A stretch of DNA of 64,000 nt, taken from the NCBI RefSeq assembly GCF_000367765.1, contig NZ_AORI01000011.1, forward strand, positions 124,001-188,000, read 5' to 3'. The notes below the pieces were generated by a model that had not been told where the DNA came from, searched no databases, and saw only the letters and a program-made list of their open reading frames with translations. The stretch's first letter is position 1; each line of letters starts with the position of its first letter. Below, piece after piece: positions 32,390-46,482 of this stretch. Made by a program: the position numbers and the translations under genes. The DNA comes from Metamycoplasma auris 15026 (lineage in GTDB: Bacteria; Bacillota_I; Bacilli_A; Mycoplasmatales; Metamycoplasmataceae).

Positions 32390-33298
32390 TTATGAAATTG
32401 AAATAACTCCTTTTGTTTGAATCTTGATTGCAACTGTTGTAAGTGCAATTAAGATTGGAATTATGATTGTTAAACAAACAACAATAAGGAATTTAATTCA
32501 TTGCATCAAATAATTTTTCGTTTGATTTTTTCTTTCTTTTTTTTCTAATTTAGAATATCCAATTGTTCTTATAATAAGTTCAATGATTGGGAAAGCTAGA
32601 TGAAATGAGAAAAAATCAAAGAATGAAGAAATTAAAATAACAATCCCAATAACTACTAGTTGTACTAGATGAATTTGAAAGTGGTTACTTGAATAAGTAG
32701 CTGTATTAATCATTCCTGCAAATGGAAATAAAACCATAAGCAAAGTAATAAAGAAACTTTCCTTAATTACAAATTTGCCAAGTGTCAAATTTGTTTTACT
32801 TTCAAATATAAATAAGAAACTTAAAGCTTGAATATCTTCTTTATTTGTATTATTTTTATTTACAAATTTATACATTTTAAAAAACATATAGAAAAATATC
32901 AAACCCAATAATCCGCCCAAAATTTGAGCACCAATTAAATAAGGAATTCCCTTTAAAATTGGACTTCCAATTCAACCATTTTTAAGTGGTGTTTGTCCTG
33001 AAGCTCCATAACCTAATAAAAATGAATTAAAGATTACTACCAAAGGATTAATGGAAACATGAACTGGATTTCTAGAACCAATTGTACTAAAGCCAATTGG
33101 TAGCATAATTGCAATAAAAGTAGCAAGCACAAATCCCACTGTTAAAAAGATTTTGTTTTCATTTTTCTCTAAAATAATTGCGATTAGTTTTCAACTTAAA
33201 ACAAAGAAAACTAATAAAAATACCGCAAGAATTTCAAAGAAAAAAACAGTAGCATTGAAATATGTATTTAATACTTTTGCAGGTGTATTTATTTGCAT
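32390..33298 (-). CDS. Aquaporin/glycerol-facilitator-like membrane protein (MIP)
   Basis: 302 residues, six hydrophobic segments. The first half ends in VHVSINPLVV, matching the A-x-NPAV loop of MIP channels with NPL (84-86) for NPA, followed by YLIGAQILGGLLGLIFFY, the typical Q-x-x-G-A helix. The second half repeats the pattern (IKESFFITLLMVLF as the E-x-x-x-T helix), but the second loop reads HLAFPIIEL, so its NPA is FPI (236-238). A 40-residue basic extension with a seventh helix ends the protein. The channel assignment is by pattern; permeability cannot be told. Confidence 0.6.
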
Positions 33299-33701
33299 TA
33301 GTATTCCTTTTTTTATTATTTTTTATTGATATTTGAATTTGAATATTCTTATATGAATAAATTAGGTGAATAAATTTCAATAGTTGTCAAAGAAATTAAA
33401 AAATGAACTTTGCAAAATTATTTTATGTTTATTCTTTTATATTTTACTATTATAAAAAAATCAGTCTCAATTTATGATTTTCAATTACAAATAAAAAGTA
33501 ATCTAAGCAATCTTAATTTGAATAAAAATTCTATTTTTAATTCATTTATTGATAAAAACTTTCTTTCTAAATGTTTTAAGTATTTTTTTATCTATTAAAG
33601 ATAAATAAAAATAAGAATAAAATTATAGATAGAATGTTTTTAAATAAATATATTTTATTTAAAGTTAAATTTCAAAAAATAAGTATAAAAATGAGGTTAA
33701 T
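33299..33701. other. Divergent intergenic region between the MIP-like gene and nox
   Basis: 403 bases, very AT-rich. I see no convincing gene; a 62-codon open frame at 33410-33598 starts with TTG and looks random. The ribosome binding site AAGGA for the MIP-like gene and ATGAGG for nox lie at the two ends. TTGACA on the minus strand near 33386 may be a -35 box for the MIP-like gene. Confidence 0.5.
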
Positions 33702-35072
33702 ATGAAAGTTATTGTATTAGGTACAAACCATGCTGGTACAACAACTGTTAGAACACTTAAAAGACTTGATCCTAACTGTGAAGTAACCACTTATGATAAA
33801 AATGATGCGATTTCATTTTTAGGTTGTGGGATTGCTTTATGAGTTAAGGGCGAAGTTAAAGACTCTAACATGTTATTCTATGCATCACCTGAAATTCTAA
33901 GATCTGAAGGTATTAATGTTTTCATGAATCATGAGGTTCTTTCAATCAATGATAAAGAAAAAACAATTTTAGTCAAGGATTTAAAAACTGGCGATATTAA
34001 AAAAGATAACTATGATAAATTAGTTATGGCTACTGGCACTTGACCAATTATTCCTCCAATTCCGGGCATTGATTTAGAAGGCGTTCAAATTGTTAAAAAC
34101 TATCATCATGCAAAAACAATTTTGGAACACAATCTAGATAAACACTATAAAAAAATTGCAGTTGTTGGTGCTGGATATATTGGCGTTGAATTAGTAGAAG
34201 CCTTTAATGCATATGGCAAAGATGTAACTTTGATTGACGTAGCTAATCGGATTATGCCAATGTATTATGACAAAGAATTTACTGATTTAATGGAAGAAAA
34301 AATGCGCTCTTCTGGCATTAAATTAGAACTAAATTCCAAAGTTGTTGAATTCAAAGGTGAAAATGGCAAAGTTACACAAGTTATTACTAACAATGGTGCA
34401 ATTGATGTTGACTATGTTATTTTTTCAGTTGGTGTTAGACCACAATCAACTATTGTTGAAGGAATTTGTGAATTAGATGCAACAAAAGCTATTGTTACAA
34501 ATGATTATATGCAAACTACAAATCCTGATATTTATGCAGTGGGAGACTGTGCACAAGTTTATAACAAAGCAACTGGCAGACGTGCGCCAATTCAATTAGC
34601 CACCACAGCTGTAAGAACTGGAATTACAGCAGCAACTAACATTATTAAAGGAAATACTTTAAAATCCCCAGGTTATACAGGAGCTAATGGAATTTCTGTT
34701 TTTGGCTTAAATATGGCTAGCGTTGGAATTAGTGTCGAAGCTGCAGGTAGAATGGGAATTGAAGTTGATTCAATTAATTTTAAGGATTTAGATCGTCCAG
34801 AATTTATGTCATCAGCTAATGAAGTTTCTTTCAAAGTTGTTTGAGATAAAAAAACAAGAAGAATTCTTGGTGCCCAAGTTGCCAGTGAAAAAAATCATAC
34901 TGAAACTATGTATATGATGGCGCTTGCAATTCAAAGAGACCTAACAATTGATGAACTTCCTTTAGTAGATATTTTCTTCCTACCACACTTTAATAAACCA
35001 TTTAACTTTATTTGTTTAGCTGGTCTTGAAGTTTTAGGACTAAACTACTTTAAAAAAGAGGATAAAAAATAA
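33702..35072 (+). CDS. nox: NADH oxidase (Nox)
   Basis: 456 residues, FAD- and NADH-dependent. The redox cysteine is Cys 42 in SFLGCGIALW, diagnostic of the water-forming NADH oxidase/CoA-disulfide reductase group. NAD motif VVGAGYIGVELVEA, FAD motif DIYAVGDCAQV, and the C-terminal dimer domain ends FNFICLAGLEVLGL. It regenerates the NAD+ consumed by the adjoining pyruvate dehydrogenase. lplA follows after 2 bases. Three TGA tryptophans. Confidence 0.93.
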
Positions 35073-35074
35073 AA

Positions 35075-36076
35075 ATGATTCATTTATTAATTTCAAAACA
35101 TAATAATCCAGCTATGAATTTAGCGACCGAAGAATATCTAACATACCACTACAAAACAAAAGATCCAATTGTTTTCTTTTGACAAAATGCCAACACAATA
35201 GTAGTTGGAAGAAATCAAAATGCTTTTGCTGAAATTAATCTTCCTGAAGCCCAAAAAGATGACGTAAGAATCATAAAAAGAAACACAGGAGGAGGCACTG
35301 TTTACCAAGATTTAGGTAATGTTTGTTATTCTTTAATTGTGGATAATTCCGTTGCGGAAGTTGATTACCAAAAAGCTTTACAACCAATCATTACTTATTT
35401 AAATGAAAATGGCATTAATGCGGCTTTTTCAGGACGAAATGATATGGCAATTGATGGTTATAAAGTTTCTGGAAATGCCCAATTGAAAACTAATGAAAAA
35501 ACTTTAATTCATGGAACACTTTTATTTGATGTTGATTTAACAAAAATTGCTAAATATTTAGTTGTTGATCCTGAAAAACTTAAACACCAACAAATTAAAT
35601 CAAAACCAGCAAAAGTAAGAAATATCAAAGCATTTTTTAATGATATTAATAAGCAAATAGATCTACAAACTTTTATTAATGATGTTGTCAATTCCTATAT
35701 CAAAAATGAACAAATTAAATGAATTGATTTTAGTGAACAAGAAAATAAATGAATTGAAGATCGAAAACTAAACAAATATGACCAATGAGATTGAACTTTT
35801 GGAAAAAATACCAAATTCTCAATGGTTAAAAAAGAATATTTAGAAAGCAAAGGTTTCATTAATATTAATCTTGATGTTAATGATGGAAAAATCTCAGCAA
35901 TTAAAATTTATGGTGATTTCTTGGGTACACAAGGAACTGAAAAACTTGAAGAAAAATTAATTGACATTAAATTTGAAAAAGAAGAAATCTCAAAAATACT
36001 AAGCCAATTTGATTTGGAAGCTATATTTGCAAAAAACTTTAATAAAGATGATTTCTTAAATCTTCTATTCAAATAA
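35075..36076 (+). CDS. lplA: Lipoate-protein ligase A
   Basis: 333 residues. Motifs NLATEEYL, VVGRNQNAFAEIN, KRNTGGGTVYQDLGNVCYS and GYKVSGNAQ line the lipoyl-AMP pocket; the C-terminal accessory domain is present. It attaches scavenged lipoate to the lipoyl lysines of PdhC and PdhD encoded just downstream. It starts 2 bases after nox and ends 19 bases before pdhA. Confidence 0.95.
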
Positions 36077-36095
36077 ATTAAGAAAGGAGCTTAAA

Positions 36096-37205
36096 TTGAA
36101 ATACTTAGGAAAATTTAGTCCAATAAAAGATGAAAAAGTTTGTGTTATGGACAAAGATGGCAAAATCATTAATCCTAAATTAATGCCCCAAATTTCAGAT
36201 GAAGAACTTATTGATGCATATAAAATGATGAATTTGTCAAGAAGACAAGATATCTACCAAAATACAATGCAACGTCAAGGAAGACTTTTATCATTTTTAT
36301 CTTCAACTGGTCAAGAAGCTTGTGAAGTTGCATATATCAATGCCCTAAACAAAAAATTAGATTTTTTTGCTAGTGGTTATAGAAATAGTGCAGCTTGGTT
36401 AGCTATGGGACAACTGCCAAGAAACATTATGCTATATTGAGTTGGTAATGAAATGGGAGGCAAAGCTCCAGATGGTATCAATTGCTTGCCACCAAACATT
36501 GTAATTGGCTCCCAATACTCCCAAGCAGCCGGAATTGCTTTTGGTGAAAAGCATAAAAAAACTGGTGGTGTTGCCCTAACTACTACTGGGGATGGGGGAA
36601 CTAGTGAAGGTGAAACATACGAAGCTATGAATTTCGCTAAAATTCATGAACTTCCTTGCATTTTTGTTGTCGAAAACAACAAATGGGCAATTTCAACTTC
36701 CTTAAGTGAACAAACAAAATCTTTAAACTTTGCAATCAAAGCCCTAGCAACTGGTATGCCTTCTATCAAAGTTGATGGTAATGATTATTTAGCATGTATT
36801 GGTGTTTTTAAAGAAGTAATTGAATATGCAAGAAGTGGCAATGGTCCTGTTTTAGTTGAATGTGATACATACCGTCTAGGAGCTCACTCTTCTTCAGATA
36901 ACCCTGATGCATATCGTCCAAAAGGCGAATTTGAGGAAATGAAGCTATATGATCCTTTAATAAGAATGAAAAATTACTTAATTGATAAACAAATTTGGTC
37001 GGAAGAAAAACAAACACAATTAGACGCAGAACAAGATGAATTTATAGCTTCAGAATTTGCTTGAGTAGAAAAAAATAAAGACTATGGACTTGAAGATATT
37101 TTTAAATATCAATATGACAAATTCGATTTATTTTTAGAAGAACAATACAAAGAAGCTAAAGAATTTTTTGATAAAAATCCTGATGCAAAAGGAGGACACC
37201 ACTAA
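36096..37205 (+). CDS. pdhA: Pyruvate dehydrogenase E1 alpha subunit
   Basis: 369 residues. The thiamine-diphosphate motif is GDGGTSEGETYEAMNFAKIHELPCIFVVENNKWAIS (GDG ... NN), with YRLGAHSSSDNP as the phosphorylation-loop equivalent. The start is TTG at 36096, set by AAAGGAG 6-7 bases upstream; no ATG is suitably placed. Two TGA tryptophans. AAGGAGG for pdhB lies inside its 3' end and TAATG overlaps pdhB by one base. Confidence 0.95.
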
Positions 37206-38194
37206 TGGCAATTATTAATAATATAAAAGCTGTAACTGATGCACTAGAATTAGCAATGACAAAAGATAATAATGTTATTGTTTTTGGAGAAGATGTTGGT
37301 ACAGAAGGTGGTGTTTTTAGAGCCACACAAGGCTTGCAAGCAAAATTTGGCAATAATAGATGCTTCAATGCGCCAATTAGTGAAGCAATGTTTGCTGGTG
37401 TTGGTCTTGGAATGGCGATGAATGGACTAAAACCAGTTGTTGAATTACAATTCGAAGGTTTAGGTTTAGCTTCGCTGCAAAATATCATTACTAATATTTC
37501 AAGAATAAGAAATAGATCTAGAAATAAATACAGCGCCCCTATGGTCATAAGAATGCCAATGGGTGGTGGCATTAGAGCATTAGAACATCACAGCGAAGCC
37601 TTAGAAGCTATTTATGCACATATTCCTGGTATCCAAGTTGTTTGTCCTTCTACTCCATATGATACAAAAGGACTACTTTTAGCAGCAATTGCTTCCCCAG
37701 ATCCTGTAATTGTTTTAGAACCAACAAAACTATATAGAGCATTCAAACAAGAAGTTCCAGATGATTTTTATACAATTCCAATTGGTGAAGCTTATAAAAT
37801 TCAAGAAGGTAACGATTTAACAGTTGTAACTTACGGAGCCCAAACAGTTGATTGTCAAAAAGCAATTGCAATGCTAAAAGAAAGTCATCCAAATGCCACA
37901 ATTGAATTAATTGACCTACGTTCAATCAAACCATGAGATAAAAAAATGGTTATTGAATCAGTGAAAAAAACTGGTCGACTTTTAGTTGTTCATGAAGCTG
38001 TCAGATCATTTTCTGTTTCTTCTGAAATTATTGCTACAGTTAATGAAGAGTGTTTTGAATATCTAAGAGCACCACTTAGCAGATGCACAGGTTATGATGT
38101 CATTATTCCATATGACCGAGGCGAAGGTTATTTCCAAATTAGTCCTAAAAAAGTTTTAGTAAAAATGCAAGAAGTTTTAGACTTCAAATTCTAA
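37205..38194 (+). CDS. pdhB: Pyruvate dehydrogenase E1 beta subunit
   Basis: 329 residues. VFGEDVGTEGGVFRAT, RCFNAPISEAMFAGVGLGMA and PVVELQFEG are family signatures; the C-terminal transketolase domain has TYGAQTVD, ELIDLRSIKPWD and VHEAVRS. It forms the E1 heterotetramer with PdhA for decarboxylation of pyruvate. One TGA Trp at 37934. Confidence 0.96.
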
Positions 38195-38229
38195 CAACTA
38201 CCTCAACAAATAAAGGAGAAATATAAAAT

Positions 38230-38470
38230 ATGTTTCAAGTAAAATTTGCGGATATTGGTGAAGGACTAACCGAAGGAGTTGTTGCTGAAGTCTTAGTTAA
38301 AGTAGGAGACTTAGTAAAAGAAGGACAACCTTTATACTTTGTTGAAACTGATAAAGTAAATAGTGAAATCCCATCTCCTATTTCTGGCAAAATTGCAGTA
38401 ATTAATATTACTATTGGTCAAGAAATTAAGGTTGGTGACATTGTTATTGAAATTGATGATGGCAAAGATA
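38230..38470 (+). repeat. Lipoyl-domain repeat, copy 1 (in pdhC)
   Basis: Direct repeat of about 240 bases with 39595-39835. By eye about nine in ten bases match, and only a handful of residues differ (for example L/T at 28, I/T at 52). Confidence 0.85.
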
Positions 38471-39570
38471 GCGCGATTGCATCAGCAACTGCTGCAACTA
38501 AACAAGAAGAAAATAAAGAAGTAAAAAAAGAAGAAGTGCAAATGAAACCAATTGAAGAAAATGCAAGCGTTGTGGGAGCGACTCCTGTTTCCAATGAAGT
38601 AATTCAAAGAAATACCATGCAATCAACAAGCAAAAATACCCAAATTAAAGCAACTCCGCTAGCTAGAAAAGTAGCCGCAGATTTAAAAGTAGATTTAGCT
38701 ACATTATTAGGTAGTGGACCAAATGGAAGAATCTTAGTTGCTGATGTTAAAAATGCCGCTAATGTAGCAACTAAAAATGCAGATACATCACAAAAACAAA
38801 CTTCACCTGAACCACAAGCTCAAAGCTCAACCCCAACTCCACAAGCACAAAAAACCATTGATCCAGCAGCTCCTCTTTCATGAGAAACTGTGAATATGAA
38901 TGGAATTAGAAAAGCAACAGTGAAAGCAATGACAAAGTCACACACTGAAATTGCTTCATTCACAGGAATGAAAAACATTGATATCACTGAAACTCATAAA
39001 CTAAGAGCTGAACTAAAAGACCACGCTGCTTCTTCTGGCATTAAGTTAACTTATTTAGCTTTCATTATCAAAGCAGCTGCTAAAAGCTTACGTGACATGC
39101 CAAATATCAATGTTCGTGGTGATTTTGAAAACAATAAAATTCTATTCATGAATAATATTAATATTGGCATTGCCGTTGATACACCAAACGGCCTTATGGT
39201 ACCTGTTATTAAGGGAGCAGATCAACTAAGTATTTTTGAAATTGCCAATAAAATTACTGATTTAGCAAAAAAAGCAAGAGATGGTAAACTAAGTCGGAAT
39301 GAAATGACAGAAGCTACTTTTACAGTTTCTAACTTTGGTTCAGTTGGTTTAGATTATGCAACCCCAATAATTAATTCACCAGAATCGGCAATTTTAGGTG
39401 TTGGAACTATGACACAAATGCCTTTGTATGTTAATGATGAAATTCAAAAAAGATACATTATGCCATTTTCAATGACCTGTGACCACAGAATTATTGATGG
39501 TGCTGATGCCGGAAGATTCCTAATTAAAATCCAAGAATATCTATCAAAACCAATATTGTTATTTTTATAA
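38230..39570 (+). CDS. pdhC: Pyruvate dehydrogenase E2, dihydrolipoamide acetyltransferase
   Basis: 446 residues. One N-terminal lipoyl domain with the attachment lysine Lys 42 in VETDKVNSE, an Ala/Glu/Lys-rich linker, a peripheral-subunit-binding domain (ATPLARKVAADLKVDLATLLGSGPNGRI), a Gln/Pro/Thr linker, then the catalytic domain with active-site DHRIIDG near the end. It passes acetyl groups to CoA. 35 bases after pdhB. The lipoyl domain is nearly identical to that of the next gene. Confidence 0.96.
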
Positions 39571-41421
<1,851 letters not shown>

Positions 41422-41478
41422 TCAAATTAATTTAGTATTTAAATAAATAACTTCCAAAAAACAAGAAAAGAGATATAA

Positions 41479-42444
41479 ATGTTTACTATTGAAGAAATTA
41501 AGAAAAAACTTGCAACAAACCCAATTAAAAAGCACATTGTTTTTCCTGAAGGAGAAGAAACAATTATTCAAGATGTCGCCAAAACTTTGGTTGAAAAAAA
41601 TCTTGGTCTTCCAATTTTGTTATTTAAAAATACAGCAGACATTCCAAATGCTTTAAAAGATTACAAAAATATACAAATAATTGCCCTTGATCAGTTTGAT
41701 ACAGCTGCATTTGAAGAGTTATTTGTTCAAATAAGAAAAGGTAAAACAACGGCTGAACAAGCAGCATCTTTACTTAAATTGCCTAATTATGTAGGATGCA
41801 TGCTTGTTAAAACAAACAAAGCAAGTTGCATGCTTTCAGGACTAAATAATACCACTGCTGACACTATTAGACCTGCTTTACAAATCATTGGAGTAAAACC
41901 TCAATATAGTCTTGCTAGTTCAGCATTCATTATGGCTAAGGATAACCAAAGATATATCTTTAGTGATTGTGCTTTAAATATTAAACCAACTTCTGAACAA
42001 TTAGCTGACATTACACAAATGGCTGCAGAATTTGGAAGCCTTTTAAACTTTCAAGACATTGAAGCTACTCTATTAAGCTATTCAACAAATGGTTCAGGTA
42101 AAGGTGAAGATGTTGATCGTGTTAAAAAAGCACTTGAAATTCTTAAAGAAAAAAATCTTCCTTACAAAATTGAAGGTGAAATTCAATTTGATGCAGCTTT
42201 TGATAAGCTAGTTAGAGATAAAAAATTTAAAAATAATACTTTAACTAAACAAACGCCAGATATCTTTATTTTCCCAGAAATTCATTCAGGGAATATTGGA
42301 TATAAAATTGCCCAAAGAATGGGTGGCTATGAAGCTATTGGACCATTTGTTTTAGGATTAAATCAACCAGTTAATGACTTAAGTCGGGGTGCTACTTTTA
42401 TTGATGTTTTAAATACAGCAATCATTACACTTCTTTTAGCATAA
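41479..42444 (+). CDS. pta: Phosphate acetyltransferase
   Basis: 321 residues. Converts acetyl-CoA to acetyl phosphate, which acetate kinase (not in this window) would use to make ATP. HIVFPEGEE near the start, then GCMLVKTNKASCMLSG and TADTIRPALQIIG, KGEDVDRVKKAL and FPEIHSGNIGYKIAQRMGGYEAIGPFVLGLNQPVNDLSRGA are conserved Pta segments. It is the last gene of the nox-lplA-pdh block. Confidence 0.96.
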   Translation: MFTIEEIKKKLATNPIKKHIVFPEGEETIIQDVAKTLVEKNLGLPILLFKNTADIPNALKDYKNIQIIALDQFDTAAFEELFVQIRKGKTTAEQAASLLKLPNYVGCMLVKTNKASCMLSGLNNTTADTIRPALQIIGVKPQYSLASSAFIMAKDNQRYIFSDCALNIKPTSEQLADITQMAAEFGSLLNFQDIEATLLSYSTNGSGKGEDVDRVKKALEILKEKNLPYKIEGEIQFDAAFDKLVRDKKFKNNTLTKQTPDIFIFPEIHSGNIGYKIAQRMGGYEAIGPFVLGLNQPVNDLSRGATFIDVLNTAIITLLLA

Positions 42445-42460
42445 CAAAAATGCAAATTAA

Positions 42461-42506
42461 AAAATAAGCGAAACTTTTTTAAAAAAGGTTAATCGCTTAT
42501 TTTTTT
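42461..42506. terminator. Bidirectional terminator between pta and adh
   Basis: Long stem AAATAAGCG/CGCTTATTT with further AACTTTTTT/AAAAAAGGTT pairing, and T runs on both strands. Confidence 0.75.
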
Positions 42507-42516
42507 AGGCTTTTTT

Positions 42517-43563
42517 TTAGTTTCGGAAGTCAATAACTGCTCTACCGATGAAATCACCTTTTTCAAGTTTTTCAAAAATATCAGCAACTTCTTCTAATTT
42601 AACAACCTTGGTTACTTCGGATTTTACAAGTCCTCTAGCAGCGTAGTCTAAAGCTTCTTGTAAATCTTTTCTTGTTCCAACAATTGATCCAGCTAATTCA
42701 CGTTCTAATAAAACAGTTCAGAATACAGAAACTCCAAATTCGTCCTTGCCTAATTTATCTTTAGCAGGAAGTCCAACTAAAACTTGACGACCTCCCCGAC
42801 GTAGCATTTCCATTCCTTGTTGTGCTGCTGCTGTTGCTACTGAAGTATTAATTACCCCATGAGCTCCACCATTAGTTGCTTTAATTACTTCTTCAACAAC
42901 ATTTACTTTTTTGCTATTGAATGCAAATTCAGCTCCTGATTTAAGTGCTAACTCCACTTTTTCATCACTTAAATCAATACCAATTGGTCTATATCCCATA
43001 GCTTTTGCATATTGGATTGCCATCTGTCCTAGCCCTCCAACTCCAATAACAGCAACAAATTCACCTGGTTTTAATTTGGCTTGTTTAACTGCCTTATAAG
43101 TTGTAACTCCAGCACATACCACAGGAGCTCCGCTTACAATGTCAAGCCCATCTGGAACAATACCAACAAAGTCTTCATGTCCAATTGCATATTCAGCATA
43201 TGAACCATCTTTAGTATATGCTGACATATTTTGATTTGGACATAGAGTTTCTTTACCAGTTAAACAATATTCACAGTGTCCACAAGCATCGTGTAATCAA
43301 GCTAAACAAACACGATCACCAACTTTTAGATGCGTGCAGCCAGGTCCTAATTTTTCAACAATTCCAATTCCTTCGTGTCCTGGAATTAATGGATATTTAG
43401 GAGTAACTAATCAATCAAAGTTAGCAGCATGTAAGTCAGTGTGACAAATACCGCTTGTTTCCATTTTAATTAAGACTTCTTTTTCTTTTGGTTCAGGAAT
43501 ATCCACCATTTCAACGCTTCATTTACGTGGTTCACGAACCACAAAAGCCTTCATTTTTGCCAT
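42517..43563 (-). CDS. adhP: Zinc-dependent alcohol dehydrogenase
   Basis: 348 residues joined across four TGA codons. Catalytic zinc ligands: Cys in [10 protein letters not shown] and the GHEGIG histidine/glutamate. Structural zinc: [18 protein letters not shown]-binding motif [19 protein letters not shown]. It closely follows the AdhP/AdhT ethanol dehydrogenase pattern, interconverting ethanol and acetaldehyde with NAD. Start ATG at 43563 with GAGGA close upstream; a second ATG three codons in is possible. Convergent with pta. Confidence 0.92.
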
Positions 43564-43796
43564 TTTTCCTCGTTTTAATTATTATTTACTAATTGCAATT
43601 TTTCGTATAATTTATACTCCTTAATTATAATCATATTTAATGCTGAAAAACATTTTTTTAAAGGGAACAAATTAAGTTAGTTAATTCCTTAATTTCAATT
43701 GAGAATTTAAAAAAATCTTTTGAAAAAAATTAAGAAAATAAGGATAATAAATATAATTATATTAATATTGCTTAAGCCACTAAATATGGAGATTTT

Positions 43797-44711
43797 ATGA
43801 ACAAAAAAAACACAATATATCTATTTTCATACGGAACTATCCAAGATGAATTATTTTACAAAAATTTACTTAGTGAAAATGTTGTAAGACGTCCAGCTAT
43901 TTTAAATGGATATGCAAAATGTATTGATGATTCAGAATACTTTTTATTAAAAAAAGATATCTCACACCAAGTTAAAGGAACATTGTTTGAAATAACTGAG
44001 GAAGAGTTATTTATGATTGATCGTTGAGAGATGTTTCCTCAATACCAAAGATTTCAAGCTAATATTATTGCTACTGATACAAATGAAATCATTGAAGATG
44101 TTTATGTTTATACTAGACTTGAATATGGTAAATACTATTTAGCTCCTGAAGAAATGCAATTTTCTAAGTCACCAAATGAAAATGAACAAAACTTAAAAGC
44201 TTTTATTGCTTTAGAAAAAGAAAGCAAAGATTTTCCACTTCTTGATAATGCTATTCTTTTTGAAGTTTCCGATGAAGAACTTGAAAAATTAAATACCTTA
44301 ACACATCCATATTTAGCCTTGATTTTAGATGATCAGATCAATAAAAATTATTTAGTTGAACCATATTCAGTTTTTGCTTTAAAAATTAAAAACAAAAGTT
44401 ATGCACTTTTAATTTCCTTTGGAAGAAAAAATAATCTAAATAGCATCTTTTATTACCAAGCTTTTGAATCTAAAATTAATGGCGTTGAAGTACAAAGAAC
44501 TCTTAAACCTCTATATGAATTTAATCTTGATTTTCTAGCTGATAGAAAACCTTTTAAATACATAAGTTTAAGAAGGGATTTTAATGAAGAAAACCCAAAA
44601 CTTGGTGAATATGAAAACAAAGCTTATGAAATTGTTCTAAAGGATTTTGATATTGATCCATTCAAGAGACTTGATTTAATTATTAGAACTCTTGAAGAAA
44701 ATATTGAATAA
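43797..44711 (+). CDS. AIG2/gamma-glutamylcyclotransferase-like protein
   Basis: 304 residues. The N-terminal 110 residues follow the AIG2-like GGCT fold: IYLFSYGTIQDELF (the YGT-L loop), ILNGYAKCID, VKGTLFEITEEELFMIDRWE with the candidate catalytic Glu, and YQRFQANI. The C-terminal 190 residues are extra, Phe/Asp/Leu-rich and unassigned. GGAG precedes the ATG. Substrate unknown. It runs into uvrC 13 bases downstream. Confidence 0.7.
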
Positions 44712-44724
44712 CAAAACAAATCTT

Positions 44725-46422
44725 ATGATTAACAAAGAATTAATCAAAAACATCTCAAAAAAACCTGGTGTATATTTTTGAAAAGATAGCAATAATAACA
44801 TCATATACATTGGCAAAGCAAAAAATCTTAAGTCAAGAATGACCCAATATTTTGATATAAATATGCAAAATTCATTCAAGACTAATAAAATGCGCAGCGA
44901 AATTGCAGCATTTGAAACTTATGTTTTTGAAACAGAAGCTGAAGCTTTAATTTTTGAACGTCGTTCTATTCTAAAATACAAACCAAAATTCAATGTTGCC
45001 ATTCCAACTCAGGCAACTTTTCCTTATATTGCAATAAAAAAGCAAAAAAGCATTCTTAAAATTGAATTAAGCAATCATTACAAAAGAAAAAATGACATCC
45101 TATATTATGGGCCTTTAGTTAAGGGAAAACAATACCAATCTCTAATTAAATATCTTAAGCATCTTTTAATTTCTAAAGATGGCCAAATTCAAAAGAAAAT
45201 GTCAGAAGAAGCAATTAATGAAGCTTTTGAAAAAGCTAAAAGAATCATTAAATTTGGAAAAGATTTTAAAACTGAACTAATTGAAAAAAGAAATGAAGCT
45301 TCTGAAAATGAGGATTATTTATTAGCCAAGTATTACCAAAATGTCTATGAATTAATTTATTCAAAAGATAGCAAACAAAATCTTGTTTTTAAAACTAAAA
45401 AAGACTTAGATGCCTTTGGTTTTTTTATCGCTAATAATGTAATTTCGATTTCTATTTTGCATTATCGCTCAGCAATAATGTTAAATAAGACTGACTTTAT
45501 TTTTAATATCAATACATCCCTTAAAGACTTTATTAGTAATTTTTTGGAAGAATATTATGCTAAAAACCAAATTCCTAACTATATATTACTAGACTTAGAC
45601 TATTTGGATTTATTCATTGATGAAGAAATCAAATCGCATTTTTTATCAAATCAAACACATATTTATAACCAAATTCTAGGAATGGCATATGAAAATGCCA
45701 AAAATGACATTGATAATAAAATAAAGAAGTTTAAAAAAACAAACAATTTAGATTTGATTCTTTCTGATTTATTTATTCTTCTAAAGCAAAAAACTAACAA
45801 ATTTGTCATATTTGATAATTCATTTATGTCACATACTAAAGAAGTAGTAGGTGCTTGTTTTGTTTATCAAAATGGCATCATTGATCCATCTAAAAAAAGA
45901 GCTTATATTCTAACTAGAAATAAGAATTCTAATTCTGATTTTAATTATATGTACCAAAATGTTGATAAATTCCTAAAATCAAATAATGAAGATATTGATT
46001 TTATTTTAGTTGATGGCAGCATTATTCAAATTAAAGCAGCAAAAAAAGCAATGCATGATAATCAAACTACGCTTCCAATATTTGGATTAAGAAAAGACAT
46101 CTTGCATACTTTTGAAGCTTTAGTAGATGAAAATGATAAAGAAATTCCAATTGAAAATAAAGATACATTTAATTATTTACTTAGAATCGACAATGAAATT
46201 GATGCTTATGCCAAAAGATGATTCAACCAAAGACACAAAAAGAATATGATTGAAACACCACTTGAAAAAATTCTAGGAATAGGAGAAAAAACAAAAAAAT
46301 TATTGCTTGAAAAATTTGGCACGTATGATGCAATATACAACTCTTCCATTGAACAATTAGAAGAAATTGTGCCAAAAAAAATAGCAATTAAAATCAAAGA
46401 AGCATCTAATTCAAATAAATAA
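44725..46422 (+). CDS. uvrC: Excinuclease ABC subunit C
   Basis: 565 residues. The N-terminal GIY-YIG nuclease domain reads KKPGVYFWKDSNNNIIYIGKAKNLKSRM. A UVR helix pair follows (FKTELIEKRNEASENEDYLLAKYYQN), then the RNase H-like endonuclease domain with FDNSFMSHTKEVVGACFVYQNG and FILVDGS, and a C-terminal HhH (LEKILGIGEKTKKLLLEKFG). The domains are diverged but in order. No Shine-Dalgarno site is seen before the ATG at 44725; translation may be coupled to the upstream gene. Confidence 0.93.
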
Positions 46423-46482
46423 AATAATTTTTAAAAAAAATGCATTAAAAAATAATTAATATTATAAAATAATATGTGTGAC

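Noticed and set aside
33410-33598. 62-codon open frame between the MIP-like gene and nox
   Set aside because: TTG start, no ribosome binding site, composition like surrounding AT-rich DNA.
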